From the NCBI GenBank assembly GCA_016876035.1, contig VGOE01000017.1:1-39991 (forward strand): a stretch of DNA of 39,991 nucleotides, in the 5' to 3' direction. Shown piece after piece: positions 7,375 to 15,133 of this stretch (its first letter is position 1; each line of letters opens with the position of its first letter). This DNA comes from Chloroflexota bacterium. Its GTDB lineage: Bacteria > Chloroflexota > Dehalococcoidia > UBA2247 > RBG-13-53-26. A model generated the notes under the pieces. It searched no databases. It was given only the letters and a program-made list of their open reading frames with translations, and was not told the origin of the DNA. Both the position numbers and the translations under genes were made by a program.

Positions 7375-8625
7375 TCACGAGACCGTGACTGTTGTTGGAG
7401 CATCGGCATCGGTGGTGATGACACCATTCACCAGCATATCGGCAATCTCGTCATCGGAGAAGCCCAATATATCTTTATATACATACTGGTTGTGCTCTCC
7501 GACACAAGGGGCTGGCTTGTCTATCACACAGGGAGTCTGCGACAGCCGATATGCAGGAGCATGATACGAGTGTGATCCGATAACAGGATGGTTCAACGCA
7601 TGGTAATGCTCGCGGTGCTTGAGTTGAGGATCACCTAGTAAGTCATCACCGGTTTGTACCACTCCTGCGGCGATCCCTGCTCCTTGAAGCATGGCCAACA
7701 CCTGCTCTGGGAGAAAATCTTTCGTCCAGTCGCCGATCAATCGATCCACCTCGTCCTCGTTTTCTTTACGGCCAACGACGGAGTCGTATCTCGGGTCCTT
7801 CGTCCACTCAGGATTACCCATCACGTGGCACAGACGTTGCCAATCCTCGTCGCTGGTCACTGCAAGGGCCACCCAGCGATCGCTGCCACGGCAAGGATAG
7901 ACGCCGTGCGGGGACATATAGCGATCCCTGTTTCCCCTTCGGTTGAGCAGGTTGTGGTTCACCGCATAATCCAGTACGTGAGGCCCCAGGAAGCTGACGG
8001 CTGCCTCTAGCTGTGACTGCTCCATATACATCCCAACCCCTGTCTTCCGACGTCGCAGCAGAGCGCCCATGACAGCAATCAAAGTGTACCATGGCGAGAT
8101 GTAGTCAGAATAGGCAGTGAATATCTGGGTGGGCTCGCTATCAGGCCAACCTGTGACCGCACAAAATCCGCCAAGCGCGTTGACGTGGGTGCCAACCCCC
8201 CTGAAATCACGGTGTGGCCCGTACTGTCCGAGCATGCAAGTGCTGAAGTAAATGATCTGTGGGTTGATCTTGCGGCAGCTCTCATAGTCCAGACCAAGCT
8301 TGGCCATAGCACCAGGGCCCATGCTCTCGCCTACGATGTCAGCCCAGCTTATCAGTCTCCTGGTAACCTCGCGAGCCCGCGGGTTGCCTAAATCCAAGCT
8401 GATCCCATATTTGTTTGCGTTGTACTGGGTGAAAAATGCGCTACGATTGAAAGTCGGGATACTGTCCTTAAAGGGTGGCGATGACCTCAGGATATCCAGA
8501 CGGCGGTGGCTTTCGACACGAATTACCGTTGCTCCGTGCTCTGCTAGCTCACGCCCAACCTGTGGCCCAGCCGCCGCCCAGCAGAAGTCAGCGACACGTA
8601 GCCCTTCAAATATCTGCTTTGTCAT
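7375..8625 (-). CDS. Family III CoA-transferase (CaiB/BaiF type), catalytic Asp replaced by Glu
   Basis: 416 residues from ATG 8625, preferred over ATG 8637 because GGAGG sits seven bases upstream. The N-terminus 'LRVADFCWAAAGPQVGRELAEHGA' is the CoA-binding Rossmann start of CaiB/FRC proteins; 'NPQIIYFSTCMLGQYGP' and the C-terminal 'IDKPAPCVGEHNQYV' are family landmarks. At the position of the catalytic Asp of formyl-CoA transferase (Asp169, 'MQDAV') this protein has E207 in 'MEQSQLEAAV'. Some related family members also carry Glu here, so activity is not excluded. It follows another family III CoA-transferase by 36 bases, which suggests a heteromer or two successive steps. Confidence 0.85.
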   Translation of the reverse strand: MTKQIFEGLRVADFCWAAAGPQVGRELAEHGATVIRVESHRRLDILRSSPPFKDSIPTFNRSAFFTQYNANKYGISLDLGNPRAREVTRRLISWADIVGESMGPGAMAKLGLDYESCRKINPQIIYFSTCMLGQYGPHRDFRGVGTHVNALGGFCAVTGWPDSEPTQIFTAYSDYISPWYTLIAVMGALLRRRKTGVGMYMEQSQLEAAVSFLGPHVLDYAVNHNLLNRRGNRDRYMSPHGVYPCRGSDRWVALAVTSDEDWQRLCHVMGNPEWTKDPRYDSVVGRKENEDEVDRLIGDWTKDFLPEQVLAMLQGAGIAAGVVQTGDDLLGDPQLKHREHYHALNHPVIGSHSYHAPAYRLSQTPCVIDKPAPCVGEHNQYVYKDILGFSDDEIADMLVNGVITTDADAPTTVTVS

Positions 8626-8661
8626 CTTCGCCTCCATCTGTGATTTCGGTTGCTAATAGAA

Positions 8662-9933
8662 TCAGATAACCCCATTGGCCTTCAGAACTCCCATTTGCTC
8701 CAGAGAAAGTCCTAGCTCGCTCTCAAATATCTCCCGGTTGTGCTCGCCAATGAGCGGCGCACGGCGGCTGATCCTCCAGGGTGCGTCTGATATTTTGATC
8801 GGCGCGCCATGGTAGGTAATAGACTCGCCCAGCTCGGGGTGTTCTACGGCCTCCCAGTAATTCCGCTCATGCAGATGGGGGCTGTTGATCAAGTCATCGA
8901 TTGTATTGCAGGGGGCAAGCATGATGCCTCTCTGAACCGCGCCCTCCATCAGCTCGGCCTTAGTTTTCGTTTTGATAAACTCCCCAATTGTCCGATCCTT
9001 CCGATCTGTTTCGTCCTGAGTTATCTTTGACATGTCCCACTGAGAGAAATCGAAATCCTTGAATTCCAGACACATCCCCTCCTCGTTGGCCCATCGTACC
9101 AGGATGGCCGAGGACTTAGCCATGCCTACAAAAGCCCCACCGCCGACCGTAACAATGGCATAGCCGTCTTTACATGGAAACACAACACGTCCCATGAGGA
9201 TGCCGAGGGGCGGCGGCCTGACGCTTATCGAAACCTGCCCGGTGCCAATGACGTTGACCTTCATAAGTTCGGCTATCTCTAGCGCGTTCATTAGCGTCAG
9301 TTCCACTGAATCCTGCATTGAAACGTCTACATGCTGTCCCTCTCCGGTAAGCTGCTGGTGGTAGTATGCCATCACAGAGCCCAGTGCGCCATGAAGGGCC
9401 GCATGGAAGTAAGCTTGAGGGTCGCAGCTCATGCGGACGGGAGGGCGACCGAGTTCACCCAGTATCCTCACCATGCCACCCATGGCCGCGCCGATCAGGT
9501 CCGTGGCACGATAATGAGCGTAGGGTCCTGTCTGGCCGAAAGGGGTAATGGAGGTCATGATGATCTCCGGCTTAACTGCCTTCAGATCAGAGTAACCGAT
9601 GCCCAAGTTGTTCAGGTAGCCAGGTTCGAAGGATTCCAGCACTATATCAGCCGTCTTGACTAAGCGCCTGAAAAGTTCCCTTCCTTCATGATTCTCTATG
9701 TTCAGAGTGATGCCCCTCTTACTGGTATTCGTAGCAAACCAGAACAGGCTCTTCTCCGGGTCAGGGATATCTTTATAGAAAGGCCCGATGTTCCGTGAAG
9801 GGTCTCCTCCTGGTTTCTCAATCTTAATGACATCGGCCCCAAAGTCACCCAGAACCTTGCCCGCCAAGAGTCCCAGTTCGTTGGTCAGATCCAGAACTCG
9901 ACAGCCACCCAGCAATGTTTCCTTCTTTTCCAC
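8662..9933 (-). CDS. Family III CoA-transferase (CaiB/BaiF type), canonical catalytic Asp
   Basis: 423 residues from GTG 9933, with GAGGAGGG just upstream. 'CRVLDLTNELGLLAGKVLGD' opens the fold and 'KIEKPGGDPSRNIGPFYKD' is the conserved CoA-contact segment. 'HVDVSMQDSV' (201-210) contains the expected catalytic Asp, D208, equivalent to Asp169 of formyl-CoA transferase. The enzyme should move CoA between two organic acids through mixed anhydride and thioester intermediates. It is the first gene after a likely promoter and palindrome (9984-10052) and pairs with the Glu-variant downstream. Known two-subunit examples such as BbsEF act on benzylsuccinate; the substrate here is unknown. Confidence 0.88.
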   Translation of the reverse strand: MEKKETLLGGCRVLDLTNELGLLAGKVLGDFGADVIKIEKPGGDPSRNIGPFYKDIPDPEKSLFWFATNTSKRGITLNIENHEGRELFRRLVKTADIVLESFEPGYLNNLGIGYSDLKAVKPEIIMTSITPFGQTGPYAHYRATDLIGAAMGGMVRILGELGRPPVRMSCDPQAYFHAALHGALGSVMAYYHQQLTGEGQHVDVSMQDSVELTLMNALEIAELMKVNVIGTGQVSISVRPPPLGILMGRVVFPCKDGYAIVTVGGGAFVGMAKSSAILVRWANEEGMCLEFKDFDFSQWDMSKITQDETDRKDRTIGEFIKTKTKAELMEGAVQRGIMLAPCNTIDDLINSPHLHERNYWEAVEHPELGESITYHGAPIKISDAPWRISRRAPLIGEHNREIFESELGLSLEQMGVLKANGVI

Positions 9934-9983
9934 TCAATTCCCTCCTCGCTTCAGGATATTCTCGCGGACTTGAGACATATTTC

Positions 9984-9999
9984 CTCAAGCCGTCTTGAG
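9984..9999. promoter_or_regulatory. Palindrome with a third half-site: candidate operator
   Basis: CTCAAG (9984-9989) and CTTGAG (9994-9999) form a perfect 6-bp inverted repeat with a 4-base spacer, and a third half-site CTTGAG lies at 9969-9974. They fall just downstream of the -10 box at 10023-10028, the place where a repressor would block transcription of the CoA-transferase gene ending at 9933. The binding protein is unknown. Confidence 0.4.
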
Positions 10000-10022
10000 T
10001 GATAACGATACCAGCCGAGAAC

Positions 10023-10052
10023 ATTCTATGATGTCGGCTACCACGTGGGCAA
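10023..10052 (-). promoter_or_regulatory. Candidate promoter for the two family III CoA-transferase genes
   Basis: Read on the minus strand: -35 TTGCCC (10047-10052), 18-base spacer, -10 TAGAAT (10023-10028, 5 of 6 match). It lies in the 185-base gap after the acyl-CoA dehydrogenase pair, suggesting that the CoA-transferases can be expressed separately from them. Confidence 0.4.
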
Positions 10053-10118
10053 CACCCACTGGTAAGTGGCGTGTGAGCAAACACAACGCCCTTCAGCCAA
10101 TTGTACCAAAGGCAGCTC

Positions 10119-11255
10119 TCATTTGCTGCGGATTGCCGGCTCGATGGAGGCTAGATGATAGGGTGTCGGGCCGAGGCTCAACTGCCGCGCCTTCGCCCAT
10201 TCGAAATAGAAATGCAGGTCGTAATCCAGGTCCATCCCGATTCCTCCGTGCAGATGCTGGGCCGAGTACGCCACTCTCTGACAGGCATCGCTGACCCATG
10301 CCTTGGCGATAGCTACCTCCCTTTGGGCCGGCAGGCCCTCGCTCAAGAGGGATAGCGCTCTGTAGGACAGCCACCGGGCCCCTTCCACATCCGTCAGCAT
10401 GTCAGCCAGCCGATGCTGCACTGCCTGAAAGCTGCCGATGGGCCGCCCAAACTGCACACGGTTTGAGGTATACTCAGCCGTTATCGACAGCTCTTGTTGC
10501 ATCACCCCTACTGTCTCCACGCATTGGAGGGCTGTCGCCTTTTGCAGGGTTTTCTCCACCACTGCCCAGCCACCATCCACCGCTCCCAACATATCGGACG
10601 GTGGCACCTGTACGCGGTTGAATGTCACTTCAAACTGCTTGTCTTGGCCAACGGTCCTTAACGGAACCAGTTCGATCCCCTGCGCTTCCTTCGACACCAG
10701 AAACACGGTGATCCCTTTGCCGGCATCGTCAACAGAACCGGTAGCAGCCACTGCCAGGATGATGTCTGCCACATGAGCGTAAGGCACAAATAGCTTAGTG
10801 CCAGTAACAGTGAAGTGGCCATTCCTATGCTGGGCTCGTGCGGTCATGAACTTGGGTTGATAGTCTGCCTCCGGCTCGGATAGTGCCATGGTCAGAATCA
10901 GGTCGCCGCTGGCCACTCTGGGCAGAAGTCGCTGCTTTTGCTCCTCATTCCCTTCGTCCAACAAGGGAAGCACCCCAAGGGCCATCGTGGCGAACAGTGG
11001 ACTGGGGCAAGCTGTCTTGCCGACCTCCTCGAACAGGACGCCCAAATCAAGCAGCGTACCGCCGGCGCCACCATATTCCTCCGGGATCACCAGCCCCAGC
11101 CATCCCAAGTCGGCTATCTTCTTCCAGATTTCCGGGGAATATCCCAACTCGCTCTCTTGTAGCTGGCGAACCAGTTTCTTGGGAAACTCGCTGTCGAGGA
11201 AGCGGCGAGCCTCCTTCTTCAGAAGCTCCTGTTGATCATTCAATGCGAAATCCAC
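10119..11255 (-). CDS. Acyl-CoA dehydrogenase family protein lacking the usual catalytic Glu
   Basis: 378 residues from GTG 11255 with AAAGGAG eight bases upstream. The fold is clear: 'FALNDQQELLKKEARRFL' start, 'GLVIPEEYGGAGG' (about 55-66), and 'RVQFGRPIGSFQAVQHRLADM' (266-286). Neither known location of the active-site base has Glu: the medium-chain position ('YEGT' in MCAD) reads 'LGPT', and the isovaleryl-type position falls on A240/T241 in 'QKATALQ'. The 'SEPEAD' segment (126-131) also departs from the 'TEP.AG.D' consensus. The gene lies 13 bases after a second acyl-CoA dehydrogenase that has the Glu. A non-catalytic partner subunit, as in the alpha2-beta2 steroid enzymes of Actinobacteria, is the simplest reading. 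Confidence 0.85.
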   Translation of the reverse strand: MDFALNDQQELLKKEARRFLDSEFPKKLVRQLQESELGYSPEIWKKIADLGWLGLVIPEEYGGAGGTLLDLGVLFEEVGKTACPSPLFATMALGVLPLLDEGNEEQKQRLLPRVASGDLILTMALSEPEADYQPKFMTARAQHRNGHFTVTGTKLFVPYAHVADIILAVAATGSVDDAGKGITVFLVSKEAQGIELVPLRTVGQDKQFEVTFNRVQVPPSDMLGAVDGGWAVVEKTLQKATALQCVETVGVMQQELSITAEYTSNRVQFGRPIGSFQAVQHRLADMLTDVEGARWLSYRALSLLSEGLPAQREVAIAKAWVSDACQRVAYSAQHLHGGIGMDLDYDLHFYFEWAKARQLSLGPTPYHLASIEPAIRSK

Positions 11256-11268
11256 TTCTCCAACTCCT

Positions 11269-12447
11269 TTATCGAGATTTCATCAATCCAAGACCCATCC
11301 TGGCCATGATATCCCGCATGACCTCGTTGGTGCCACCCCCGAAGGTGATCAATAGGTATATCCGGGCCAGACGTTCAATCCACCCGCTCACCGGAGCCCA
11401 TTTGGAGCCCAACTGTAGCTGCCCAAACTGGCCCATGATCTCCTGGCAAATCCTTACTGTGCGGACGATGTGCTCGCTGCCGAAGACCTTGATCATGGCC
11501 GACTCCACGTGGGGTGTTTCTTCCCTTGCCATCTGCCATGCCACCCGGTAGTTCAGTATTTTGAGTACCTCTGACTCCACCGTGAGTTCAGCCAGCTTGT
11601 TCCGTACCCATGGCTGATCGCCGACGCAAGACCCATTGCGCCTGGCGGACTGGGCCCACAGAGTGGTGTCCTCGATTATCCTTACTCCTGCTGAGTGGGG
11701 GACCAGGCTGATCCGCTCGTGGGCCAGTTGGGTCACCATGTACAGCACTCCCAGATTCTCCTCTCCAACCAGGCACTCCTTGGGCACCCTGACATTGTCG
11801 AAAAACTCCTGAGCGATCGCATACTCGTTCATTAAATGCATGGGCTGGATGTTAATGCCGGGACTCTTTGCGTCCACCAGGAAGATCGAGATCCCCTCGT
11901 GCTGACGTTTGGCTTGCGGGTTGGTGCGCGCTGCCAACCAGAAATAGTCCACAGATGTCCCCATGGAGGTAAATATCTTCTGCCCGTTGATGATGTAGTC
12001 ATCGCCCTTCTTGAGAGCAGTGGTCTTGAGCGAGAAGAGGTCAGTGCCGGCTTCCGGTTCCGTGTAGGCTATCCCGAACTGGATATCGCCGTTCAGAATA
12101 GGGCGCAGAAAACGTTGTTTCTGCTCTTCACTCCCCACTCTCATCAAGGTTGGCCCCACTGTCATCAAGCTCAGTACTGGGATCGGGAGCCGGAAGTATC
12201 CCATAGCCAAGTCGAAGAATATGTACTGCTCAAGCGGCGTGCGCCCCTGACCACCATATTCTTGTGGCCACCCGATCCCCGTCCATCCGTCAGACGCCAT
12301 CTTCTTCATGAAATCGCGAAATATGGGCCCCTCACCCTCAAGATAGGTAATCATCTCGTCATCGAGCTCGGGGGGAATGTTTTTCTTCAGGTAGGTGTAA
12401 ATCTCTTTCTCAAGCTGCTCTTGCTCTGGTGTGAATCTAAAATCCAT
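11269..12447 (-). CDS. Acyl-CoA dehydrogenase with isovaleryl-type catalytic Glu
   Basis: 392 residues from ATG 12447 (AGAGGG ribosome-binding site). It would oxidise an acyl-CoA to the 2,3-enoyl-CoA using FAD and pass electrons to an electron-transfer flavoprotein. 'YTEPEAGTDL' (128-137) is the flavin/substrate signature and 'FGGGTNEVMRDI' (369-380) the C-terminal one. The medium-chain catalytic position is Gly, but E244 in 'LAHERISL' matches the alternative base of isovaleryl/long-chain enzymes. It is followed after 13 bases by the Glu-less paralogue, so the two probably assemble together. No etfAB gene is in the window. Confidence 0.88.
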   Translation of the reverse strand: MDFRFTPEQEQLEKEIYTYLKKNIPPELDDEMITYLEGEGPIFRDFMKKMASDGWTGIGWPQEYGGQGRTPLEQYIFFDLAMGYFRLPIPVLSLMTVGPTLMRVGSEEQKQRFLRPILNGDIQFGIAYTEPEAGTDLFSLKTTALKKGDDYIINGQKIFTSMGTSVDYFWLAARTNPQAKRQHEGISIFLVDAKSPGINIQPMHLMNEYAIAQEFFDNVRVPKECLVGEENLGVLYMVTQLAHERISLVPHSAGVRIIEDTTLWAQSARRNGSCVGDQPWVRNKLAELTVESEVLKILNYRVAWQMAREETPHVESAMIKVFGSEHIVRTVRICQEIMGQFGQLQLGSKWAPVSGWIERLARIYLLITFGGGTNEVMRDIMARMGLGLMKSR

Positions 12448-12630
12448 ACTTGCCCTCTTTCTGACCCTGAAAGTTGCCCCATCACTGCTGTCAGGTTCAG
12501 CAGTAGCGACTGAGAATGTGCACTGATCTCCTTTAGCTGTGCTTTCGGGAGCTTGCTATCCCAGCTTGCTTCTCAATCTCTGTGGTATCACGTTACCTGA
12601 CTACACAGGTTGGATGACCAGTCCCGGACT

Positions 12631-13743
12631 CTATTCAGTGCCTAATATCTCAACCGCCTGGGATACCATATCATACATGATTTGTCTTACTGACTTGCGT
12701 TCCTTGATCAACCCCACAACGTTCCCTGCCGGTGTGCTAATCCAGTCACGTAGGCCGGGTTTGTCAAAGAGTGAGAGTGCGTCTGGGTATTCGGTACTGA
12801 CGGAATGCGGCATCGGTGAGTACAGGTTCTGAAAGGGCATCGGAAGGGTCTTCGGCGCGTCCGGCTCATTCCAGCGATCAATATACTTGTTCTTCAGAGT
12901 ACGGGCATTTTTCCCGGTGTATATCTTGGTAGTGACGGCATCTTCGTCGGTAGCCTCAAGCATCTTGTCCTTTATCCAGTCTGCTACCGGACTTTCATGG
13001 GCGGTCAACCAAATAGTGCCCGTCCATACGCCGACAGCACCTAAAGCTAGAGCGGCTGCCAGACCCCTGCCATCCCCTATGCCGCCAGCAGCCAGCACAG
13101 GGATGGGACTGACAGCATCAACTACCTGAGGAACCAGAACGAAAGTCCCTATCCTTCCGGTATGCCCTCCGGCTTCGGTCCCCTGGGCCACGACAATATC
13201 GACTCCAAGCTCCGCCGCACGGCGAGCGTTTTTCACATTGCCAACCAGTGTGATTACCTTGATGCCTGCCGCGCGGCACTCTTCTACAGCCTCACGGGTT
13301 ATTCCCAGTCCAGCAGCAATGATAGCAGGCTTCACCTTGAGGGTTGCCTCCAGTTGCTTCCTTTGCCACTCATGAGTGCCTCCGATGCCAAGGTCCATGC
13401 CATGGCCGCAATAGGTATCCTCAGGCAGCCCTAGCTCTTGTTTGATTCGATCCATGAAGTCCCTGTATTCCTGGGGGACGAAGCCCAGCAGTTGCTCCCT
13501 GGTAGCTGTTTCGGGGCTGGCCTTTGGAAACACAAGGTCTATCCCGAAGGGCTTGTCCGTATGGGCCTTCAGCCAGTTAACCTCTACAGCAATGTTCTCA
13601 GGCGTCAAGGCAATAGCGCCTAGAACGCCGCTTCCACCGGCATTAGATACTGCTGCCACTACGTCGCGGCAATGGTTGAAGGCCATAATCGGATACTCAA
13701 TCCCCAACATGTCACATAGTTCGGTGTGTAAGCTGATAGCCAT
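12631..13743 (-). CDS. Nitronate monooxygenase-like FMN protein (2-nitropropane dioxygenase / FabK superfamily)
   Basis: 370 residues with a TIM-barrel FMN fold: 'MLGIEYPIMAFNH' (12-24), 'AQGTEAGGHTGRIGT' (186-200, including the conserved His194) and 'PIPVLAAGGIGDGRGLA' (213-229, phosphate binding). The ATG at 13743 has AGGAGG six bases upstream. The residues around 72-130 are longer than in minimal nitronate monooxygenases. The superfamily also contains enoyl-ACP reductase FabK and other flavin enzymes, and members often sit in fatty- or aromatic-acid gene clusters, so the true reaction may be an enoyl or other reduction. A 183-base gap separates it from the acyl-CoA dehydrogenases downstream. 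Confidence 0.8.
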   Translation of the reverse strand: MAISLHTELCDMLGIEYPIMAFNHCRDVVAAVSNAGGSGVLGAIALTPENIAVEVNWLKAHTDKPFGIDLVFPKASPETATREQLLGFVPQEYRDFMDRIKQELGLPEDTYCGHGMDLGIGGTHEWQRKQLEATLKVKPAIIAAGLGITREAVEECRAAGIKVITLVGNVKNARRAAELGVDIVVAQGTEAGGHTGRIGTFVLVPQVVDAVSPIPVLAAGGIGDGRGLAAALALGAVGVWTGTIWLTAHESPVADWIKDKMLEATDEDAVTTKIYTGKNARTLKNKYIDRWNEPDAPKTLPMPFQNLYSPMPHSVSTEYPDALSLFDKPGLRDWISTPAGNVVGLIKERKSVRQIMYDMVSQAVEILGTE

Positions 13744-13904
13744 TTCGTTCCTCCTGTATTCTTATCCTATTTTACCATTGTGACTTCCGAATATTAATAC
13801 CTTGACCACCCTGGTGCCACGTTTAGTCGAGAAATGGTCGACCGCAAAGCGGCCGCCGCTACATCTATCGCCAGTTCCAGCATCGTTACTTATAGCCGTT
13901 TCGC

Positions 13905-14846
13905 TCACTCATGTAGATACCGAAAGGAAGATTTGACTATTTTCAGGTGCGTTAAGGGTTCGATGTCTCTTAATCCCGGAATCCTTCCCAGATCATCGTT
14001 GAGGAAATGGCCTAGATCATTCAGCTTCTTGAAGATGACCCACGCAATGATGTTATATGAGCCTGTGTGAGTTCCTACATAGCGGACATCTGGGTAAGAG
14101 GCAACTGAGTTCGCTACCTCGGCAACCTTACCCAAGTCTGCCTTCATCCAAATTGCTGCAACACCGTCGTATCCCAAAAGGAATGGATTAGTAGCGGCTA
14201 TGATATTGATAACCCTCTTATCCTTTAGCCTCTGCATTCTCCTCATCACCGTAGTTTCGGTTGCCCTGATCTTCTTGGCAATGTGAGTTATCGTTTGGCG
14301 AGGATCCCTCTGCAGTTCCCGAATGAGGCTAAGATCAGTTGAATCCAAATCGGTAGGGTCACACGTCGGAGACGGCAAATTCGCCAATACGCCGGTGGAC
14401 AACTTGACGTCGTGCAACTGTAAAGCTATCTCTATGCTTCGAATTCCAGCAATGGAACCCACGCCGTGGTTCAAGAAGTCCAAGAGATCACTACGGTCTC
14501 GGAACAGGGCTCGTCCGCCGGTGATATCAAAACGGCCAATGCATAAGATGATGGTGTGAACTGCCGACCACGATGCCAGTTGGTTTGCTACATCCTCGAG
14601 TTTGCCGGGCTGGGTATTAATGCCAAAAGAGACGTTGAAACTGTACCCCAGGACTTCGGGAGGGACATAACAAACAGGTCTGATGACATGAGCGGTCTGG
14701 AGTCTCTCGAACCGACTTCGCACAGTGTTTCTGCTGACATGCAGCTTGGTGGCCAGATCAGTATAGGTTTGCGCCGCATCGGTCTCCAATTCTCTGATCA
14801 GTTCGGTGTCCAGGTGATCGATGACGGGCGGGTTCCTGGTGCTCAT
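13905..14846 (-). CDS. Tandem-duplicated Lrp/AsnC-family transcriptional regulator
   Basis: 313 residues, about twice the usual length of Lrp proteins. Two AsnC-type helix-turn-helix segments are visible: residues about 12-60 ('LDTELIRELETDAAQTYTDLA', 'HVSRNTVRSRFERLQ') and about 167-215 ('DLSLIRELQRDPRQTITHIA', 'RATETTVMRRMQRLKD'). Each is followed by an alpha/beta ligand-sensing (RAM) half. The N-terminus is preceded by a modest AGGATTGAG and, 16 bases further upstream, by a palindrome. It is the first gene of the minus-strand catabolic cluster and likely its regulator; ligand and target sites are unknown. Confidence 0.82.
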   Translation of the reverse strand: MSTRNPPVIDHLDTELIRELETDAAQTYTDLATKLHVSRNTVRSRFERLQTAHVIRPVCYVPPEVLGYSFNVSFGINTQPGKLEDVANQLASWSAVHTIILCIGRFDITGGRALFRDRSDLLDFLNHGVGSIAGIRSIEIALQLHDVKLSTGVLANLPSPTCDPTDLDSTDLSLIRELQRDPRQTITHIAKKIRATETTVMRRMQRLKDKRVINIIAATNPFLLGYDGVAAIWMKADLGKVAEVANSVASYPDVRYVGTHTGSYNIIAWVIFKKLNDLGHFLNDDLGRIPGLRDIEPLTHLKIVKSSFRYLHE

Positions 14847-14862
14847 ACAGCGCTCAATCCTG

Positions 14863-14878
14863 TCTGGTAGATACCAGA
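14863..14878. promoter_or_regulatory. Palindrome upstream of the Lrp-family gene: candidate autoregulatory operator
   Basis: TCTGGTA (14863-14869) and TACCAGA (14872-14878) form a perfect 7-bp inverted repeat with a 2-base centre, 16 bases upstream of the regulator's ATG at 14846. Lrp/AsnC proteins commonly repress their own genes from dyad sites of this size. No second copy of this palindrome was seen elsewhere in the cluster. Confidence 0.45.
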
Positions 14879-15133
14879 TTCACCATGAGAAAATCCATGG
14901 GGGCGGATAGCTGTACTGCCGCTTTCTGAGGGGTATAGCGACAATATTGTGCATCTTTTACGTAATGCTATCATATTGATGCCGTAACTTGCAACAATCA
15001 AGATTTTGGGCCTCTTCGACCTCTGTCTTGCAGTAGTCCTCTGCAACCCTTAGACTAAAATGGTTAGAATGTTTGCAGGTATGGCAGGGAGGCGTCTCGG
15101 CCCCTTTGCCTGAAAGCGACGTATCTTCCCGAA
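14879..15133. other. AT-rich divergent intergenic region between the Lrp gene and rlmN
   Basis: Holds a perfect ACAATATTGT palindrome (14941-14950), a TATCAT -10-like box (14969-14974, weak -35 TTGTGC at 14947) pointing toward rlmN, and a TTGCAG/CTGCAA hairpin (15028-15046). No gene is seen. Promoters for both directions are expected here, but only weak matches are visible. Confidence 0.35.
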
